DNA from: an uncultured Oscillospiraceae bacterium
GTDB lineage: Bacteria > Bacillota > Clostridia > Oscillospirales > Oscillospiraceae
Reading direction: 5' to 3'
Length of the DNA: 35,026 nucleotides
NCBI GenBank assembly: GCA_934589145.1
Contig: CAKTNW010000019.1
Location: 1 to 35,026 of the forward strand
Part shown: positions 32,235-35,026 of the stretch, one piece after another
How positions within the stretch are numbered: position 1 is the stretch's first letter
Layout: each line of letters starts with the position of its first letter
Notes under the pieces: model-generated
What the model was told of the DNA's origin: nothing
The model's input: only the letters and a program-made list of their open reading frames with translations
The model's database searches: none
Program-made: the position numbers and the translations under genes

Positions 32235-33060
32235 ATGCCTGTTTGCCCAACTGGTAAAAGGCGACGGCGCTGGCGGCGGCCACGTTCAGGCTGTCTACCC
32301 CGTGGGCCATGGGGATGCGCACCGTATAGTCGCAGTGGGCGATGGTGGCGGCGGCAAGGCCGTCCCCCTCCGTCCCCAGCACCACGGCCAGCTTCTCCTC
32401 CGACAGCAGGCGGGGATCGTCGATGGACAGAGAGTCGTCCCGCAGCGCCATGGCGGCGGTTTTGAAGCCCAGCTGCCGCAGCAGGGTCATGCCGCCCTCC
32501 GGCCACGCCGCCTCCTCCGGGAAGTACGTCCACGGGATTTGAAACACGGTGCCCATGCTGACCCGGACGGCCCGGCGGTACAGGGGATCGCTGCCCTGAC
32601 TGCTCAACAGCACGGCGTCCATGTTCAGGGCGGCGGCGCTGCGGAAAATGGCCCCGATGTTGGTGGGGTTCATGACGTTTTCCAGCACCGCCACCCGGCG
32701 GGCACCGGCGCAGACCTGCTCCACCGTGGGCAGCTGCGGACGGCGCATGGCGCACAGCATACCCCGCGTCAGCTTGAAGCCCGTCAGCTGCTCCAGCACC
32801 TCCAGCGGCGCGGCGTACACCGGGATATTCGCCGGACACCGCGCCAGCAGCTCCGATGCCTTGCCCTCCACATGCTTGCGCTCCATCAGGAAGGACACCG
32901 GCACGCAGTTCGCGTCCAGCGCCCGGCCGATCACCAGCGGGCTTTCCGCGATGAACAGGGCGTTGGCCGGGTCGGCCCGGTTCACCAGTTGATTCTCCGT
33001 CAGCCGGGTGTAGACGTCCAGCTCCGGGGCGTTGAAATCCGTGATCTCCCGCAGATCCAT
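32233..33060 (-). CDS. TrmH/SpoU-family RNA 2'-O-methyltransferase
   Basis: The roughly 275-residue SPOUT enzyme should methylate a ribose in rRNA or tRNA using S-adenosylmethionine. The three family motifs are present: NPTNIGAIFRSAAAL near residue 135, VVLGTEGDGL near 225 and PMAHGVDSLNVAAASAVAFY near 250. The N-terminal part (about 1-110) resembles the substrate-binding extension of rRNA methyltransferases. The ATG at 33060 gives 8-base spacing from GAGG; an ATG two codons earlier is only 2-3 bases away. The target RNA cannot be read from sequence. A terminator overlaps its end and a REP-like palindrome lies upstream. Confidence 0.92.
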   Translation of the reverse strand: MDLREITDFNAPELDVYTRLTENQLVNRADPANALFIAESPLVIGRALDANCVPVSFLMERKHVEGKASELLARCPANIPVYAAPLEVLEQLTGFKLTRGMLCAMRRPQLPTVEQVCAGARRVAVLENVMNPTNIGAIFRSAAALNMDAVLLSSQGSDPLYRRAVRVSMGTVFQIPWTYFPEEAAWPEGGMTLLRQLGFKTAAMALRDDSLSIDDPRLLSEEKLAVVLGTEGDGLAAATIAHCDYTVRIPMAHGVDSLNVAAASAVAFYQLGKQA

Positions 33061-33090
33061 GGTCATATCCTCTTGCTTTCTTTGCGAAGC

Positions 33091-33117
33091 GGGTCGATGT
33101 GGGCATCGACCCCTACG
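33091..33117. repeat. REP-like palindrome, GGGTCGATG type
   Basis: GGGTCGATG-TGGG-CATCGACCC (33091-33112) is a perfect inverted repeat followed by CTACG. It is the compact form, in inverted orientation, of the element at 15404-15468, in which a 39-base loop separates the same arms. Confidence 0.88.
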
Positions 33118-33123
33118 AAATTT

Positions 33124-34053
33124 TTATTTCTCATGAACGATCAGCTCCGTCACATCGGGACGGGAATAGTGGCCGCAGGGGTCGAACTCCATGCGGGCGC
33201 GGGCGGCCTGATCCGGGTCGATGTCGGCGTAGATGATGGTCTCGCAGTCCCACACCGGCTCGGTCACATAGTGGCCGTAGGGGTCGATGATGGCGCTGCC
33301 GCCATTGCAGGGCGCCTTGGGCAGGCGGGCGATCTCGTCGGCGGCGGGGCCGTGGTAACCGGCGGGATACATGTCCTTGGTGAAGTACTGGTTCACATGG
33401 AACACGAAGCACTTGCCCTCGATGGCGATGTGCTTGATGGTGTCGTGCCATTCGGGGTTATTGTTGGTGTTGGGGCAGAGATACAGGCTGACGCCCTTCT
33501 GGTACAGGGCCACGCGGGCCAGGGGCATATAGTTCTCCCAGCAGATCAGCGCGCCCATGGTGCCCCAGGGGGAATCCACAGTAGGGAAGTAGTCCTTATC
33601 CGCGTCGCCCCAGACGATGCGCTCGGCGCCGGTGGGCTTCAGCTTCCGGTGGTTGCACAGCAGCTTGCCGTCGGGCCCGAAGATCATATTGGCGCAGTAC
33701 AGCGTGCCGTTATTGCGGCCCCGCTCCGTATAGCCGATGGAGACGTAGGCCCCCGCCTCCTTCGCCGCCGCGCCGATGCGGTCGGTGTCCGCGCTGGGGC
33801 AGAGGACGGCGTTGTCATAGTAGATCTTCCAGTCGTCCCGACATTCCTCGGTGCGGCTGCCCACGGTGAAGCCGTAGGTCAGGCCATAGGGATAGCAGGG
33901 GATCAGGGATTCGGGGAACACGATCAGCTCCGCGCCGTTCTGTCCGGCCTCGCGGATCTGCGCGCACACCTTGTCAATGGTGGCGTCCTTGTTGAACATC
34001 ACCGGGGTGGCCTGTACCAGTGCCACGCGCAGCTTCTTCTGCAGGTCTTTCAT
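33124..34053 (-). CDS. Nitrilase-family carbon-nitrogen hydrolase
   Basis: The 309-residue enzyme belongs to the nitrilase branch, which hydrolyses nitriles (R-CN) to acids and ammonia. The catalytic triad is visible: E48 in VFPESL, K137 in HRKLKPT and C171 in CWENYMP. The family blocks GYTERGRNNGTLYC and HVNQYFTKDMYP and an intact C-terminus are also present. The ATG at 34053 is chosen because GAGGAGGG lies 7 bases upstream; the frame is open to 34227 but crosses the promoter. The CWENYMP block favours aliphatic or aryl nitrilases over amidases, but the substrate cannot be fixed. It is transcribed alone from a promoter with an operator-like repeat. Confidence 0.93.
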   Translation of the reverse strand: MKDLQKKLRVALVQATPVMFNKDATIDKVCAQIREAGQNGAELIVFPESLIPCYPYGLTYGFTVGSRTEECRDDWKIYYDNAVLCPSADTDRIGAAAKEAGAYVSIGYTERGRNNGTLYCANMIFGPDGKLLCNHRKLKPTGAERIVWGDADKDYFPTVDSPWGTMGALICWENYMPLARVALYQKGVSLYLCPNTNNNPEWHDTIKHIAIEGKCFVFHVNQYFTKDMYPAGYHGPAADEIARLPKAPCNGGSAIIDPYGHYVTEPVWDCETIIYADIDPDQAARARMEFDPCGHYSRPDVTELIVHEK

Positions 34054-34087
34054 AGGGATGCCCTCCTCGTTTCTTTCAGGTACCGCT

Positions 34088-34128
34088 ATCGTACCAGAAA
34101 CGGCGGCGTTTGTAAATCCATATTTACA
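34088..34128 (-). promoter_or_regulatory. Nitrilase promoter with palindrome over the -35
   Basis: On the minus strand, TTTACA (34116-34111), a 17-base spacer and extended TGGTACGAT (TACGAT at 34093-34088) form the promoter. TGTAAAT-CCAT-ATTTACA (34111-34128) is a perfect inverted repeat with 7-base arms covering the -35, a likely regulator site. Confidence 0.75.
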
Positions 34129-34269
34129 GGGCGCTTCCAGTTCCTTCCAGAAAATTTTGTGATGCCATCCATAAGAAAATCCGTTGGCCACGTTAAGAAA
34201 CCGTTCAATTTCGTGAAAATCCCACAAACTTTATAGGCTATTCCCACCGGAATATCCATGATTTGGCTG

Positions 34270-34298
34270 TTGACTTTCGCGCTTTGAAGTTCTAAAAT
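34270..34298 (+). promoter_or_regulatory. Sigma-A promoter upstream of the aromatic-rich small ORF
   Basis: TTGACT (34270-34275), a 17-base spacer and TAAAAT (34293-34298) precede the small ORF by about 50 bases. No other promoter is obvious between it and the membrane protein gene at 34599. Confidence 0.75.
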
Positions 34299-34350
34299 CA
34301 GTGCCAACAAAACAAACAGCCGGAGCGATCCCGGCGGAAAGGAGGCCACC

Positions 34351-34488
34351 ATGGCCCGTCAGATGATGCACAACACCCATAGCCGGAATACGGTCTCCTA
34401 TTTTGCCTGGATGGCTCGCTATTTTGCGGGCTTCTATTGGTATGCCTATTTTTGCTCCCGATACCGTAAACCGGCTGAATCGACATAA
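34351..34488 (+). CDS. Small aromatic-rich ORF, possible leader peptide
   Basis: The 45-residue product begins MARQMMHNTHSRNTV, continues SYFAWMARYFAGFYWYAYFC and ends SRYRKPAEST. Twelve of residues 17-38 are Phe, Tyr or Trp. AAAGGAGG lies 5 bases before the ATG, so translation is likely. It sits between a promoter (34270-34298) and a strong terminator (34519-34551), with a membrane protein gene following at 34599. The arrangement resembles an attenuator leader peptide that senses aromatic amino acids, but I found no clear antiterminator pairing. It could instead be a small membrane-associated protein. The family is unknown to me. Confidence 0.7.
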   Translation: MARQMMHNTHSRNTVSYFAWMARYFAGFYWYAYFCSRYRKPAEST

Positions 34489-34518
34489 GCGTAAGACCCA
34501 TTTTTTGCCAGTGGCGTC

Positions 34519-34557
34519 AAGCGGCTTCGTCCTTCAGACGGAGCCGCTTTTCATTTT
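34519..34557 (+). terminator. Intrinsic terminator after the small ORF
   Basis: AAGCGGCTTCGTC and GACGGAGCCGCTT pair over 13 bases (one G-U) around CTTCA, followed by TTTCATTTT. It lies 30 bases after the small ORF and 42 bases before the next gene, so it may end that transcript or act as an attenuator. Confidence 0.85.
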
Positions 34558-34598
34558 GTCCCATCCACACTTTGCACATTTTTGAGAAGGAGAAAATT

Positions 34599-35026
34599 AT
34601 GAACGCGATCCTAGCTGCTGCGATCATCTTCGTGGTGTTCGCCGTCGGAGACATGATCTCCGCCAAAACAAAAGCCATTGTTTCCATGCTGCTGGTGGCC
34701 TCCGTTGTCTTTCTGGCAGGCTTCTGGGCCGGCATTTTCCCCACCACCATGTTCGCCGATTCCACGCTGCTGAGCATGGCCGGACTGCTGGTGACCATGC
34801 TGCTGGTGCACCTGGGCACCACCATCAAGCTGCGTGATTTCGGCGCCCAGTGGCGCACCGTTATCATCTCGGCGGTGGCGTGCATCGCCATCTCCGCCGC
34901 CGTGTTCTTCCTGGGCCAGTTGATCATCGACCGCGGCTACGCCCTGGTGGGCGCGCCCATCCTGTCCGGCGGCGTGGTGGCCACGCTGACCATGCAGGAC
35001 ATGGCCAACAAGGCAAACCTCCCCGA
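34599..35026 (+). CDS. Integral membrane protein, possible transporter (3' end cut by window edge)
   Basis: At least 142 residues are encoded, starting MNAILAAAIIFVVFAVGDMI, with AAGGAG 7 bases before the ATG. Four hydrophobic segments are visible: about 3-18, 27-47 (IVSMLLVASVVFLAGFWAGI), 59-74 (LLSMAGLLVTMLLVHLG) and 86-108 (VIISAVACIAISAAVFFLGQ). Glycine-rich loops follow (GAPILSGGVVATLTMQ), as in secondary transporters. The pattern recalls GltS-like or DUF819-like carriers, but I cannot name the family or substrate. It follows the aromatic-rich small ORF and its terminator, so expression may depend on readthrough. Confidence 0.75.
   Translation, partial: MNAILAAAIIFVVFAVGDMISAKTKAIVSMLLVASVVFLAGFWAGIFPTTMFADSTLLSMAGLLVTMLLVHLGTTIKLRDFGAQWRTVIISAVACIAISAAVFFLGQLIIDRGYALVGAPILSGGVVATLTMQDMANKANLP

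Noticed and set aside
34054..34227. N-terminal extension of the nitrilase
   Set aside because: It crosses the promoter at 34088-34116. The ATG at 34053 has GAGGAGGG and a typical nitrilase N-terminus.
1..35026. CRISPR arrays, tRNA or rRNA genes and T-box or known metabolite riboswitches
   Set aside because: No regularly spaced repeats, cloverleaf sequences or recognisable riboswitch cores were seen on reading both strands. A covariance-model search would be needed to exclude them fully.

Overview
The window looks like a piece of a spore-forming gut Clostridia chromosome, most likely Oscillospiraceae-like. The basis is a high-GC, Firmicutes-style gene set: the GlgC/GlgD pair, an alpha/beta-type small acid-soluble spore protein (SASP) remnant, DUF5662 and DUF6472 proteins, strong AGGAGG ribosome sites, consensus sigma-A promoters and many intrinsic terminators. 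The taxonomic call is an inference from gene families; no rRNA or tRNA gene was seen.

Bases 1 to about 10,640 are the right-hand end of an integrative and conjugative element (ICE), all read on the minus strand. From the chromosome junction inward come a DUF6017 replication-initiator-like protein, ParA, ParB, an unrecognised ICE protein, a YodL-domain protein, and a giant protein of at least 2,094 residues that runs off the left edge. The giant protein combines an N-terminal ICE domain, an N6-adenine DNA methyltransferase and an SNF2-type helicase. A complete tnpV gene, with its own ribosome site and an intrinsic terminator, is nested in another frame of the giant gene's linker. The element ends inside a spore-protein gene, of which only the C-terminal part remains at 10,638-10,772.

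Bases 10,900-19,920 hold a DUF5662 gene and a complete glycogen operon on the minus strand, glgB-glgC-glgD-glgA-glgP, driven by a clear promoter at about 19,900. It covers ADP-glucose synthesis, chain growth, branching and phosphorolysis. REP-like palindromes sit between glgD and glgA.

Bases 20,176-25,342 form a MacB-like ABC operon: lipoprotein adaptor, ATPase, a second adaptor and an FtsX-type permease. It has a near-consensus promoter with an operator-like palindrome at the start of its transcript. Upstream are an XRE regulator/DUF2975 pair with its own repeated operator, an unknown membrane protein and a radical SAM protein.

Bases 28,405-35,026 carry, mostly on the plus strand, a tandem-OB-fold SSB-like protein, a DUF6472 protein, a DUF11-like repeat protein, a secreted dockerin-like protein, a minus-strand SpoU/TrmH RNA methyltransferase and a nitrilase, a tiny aromatic-rich ORF followed by a terminator, and the start of a membrane protein.

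The most unusual non-coding feature is a pair of about 220-base elements (19,945-20,167 and 29,254-29,469, inverted relative to each other). Each is built of five tandem hairpins and sits directly after a stop codon in the same orientation relative to the upstream gene. Several stems differ by compensatory changes. This looks like an undescribed structured repeat.
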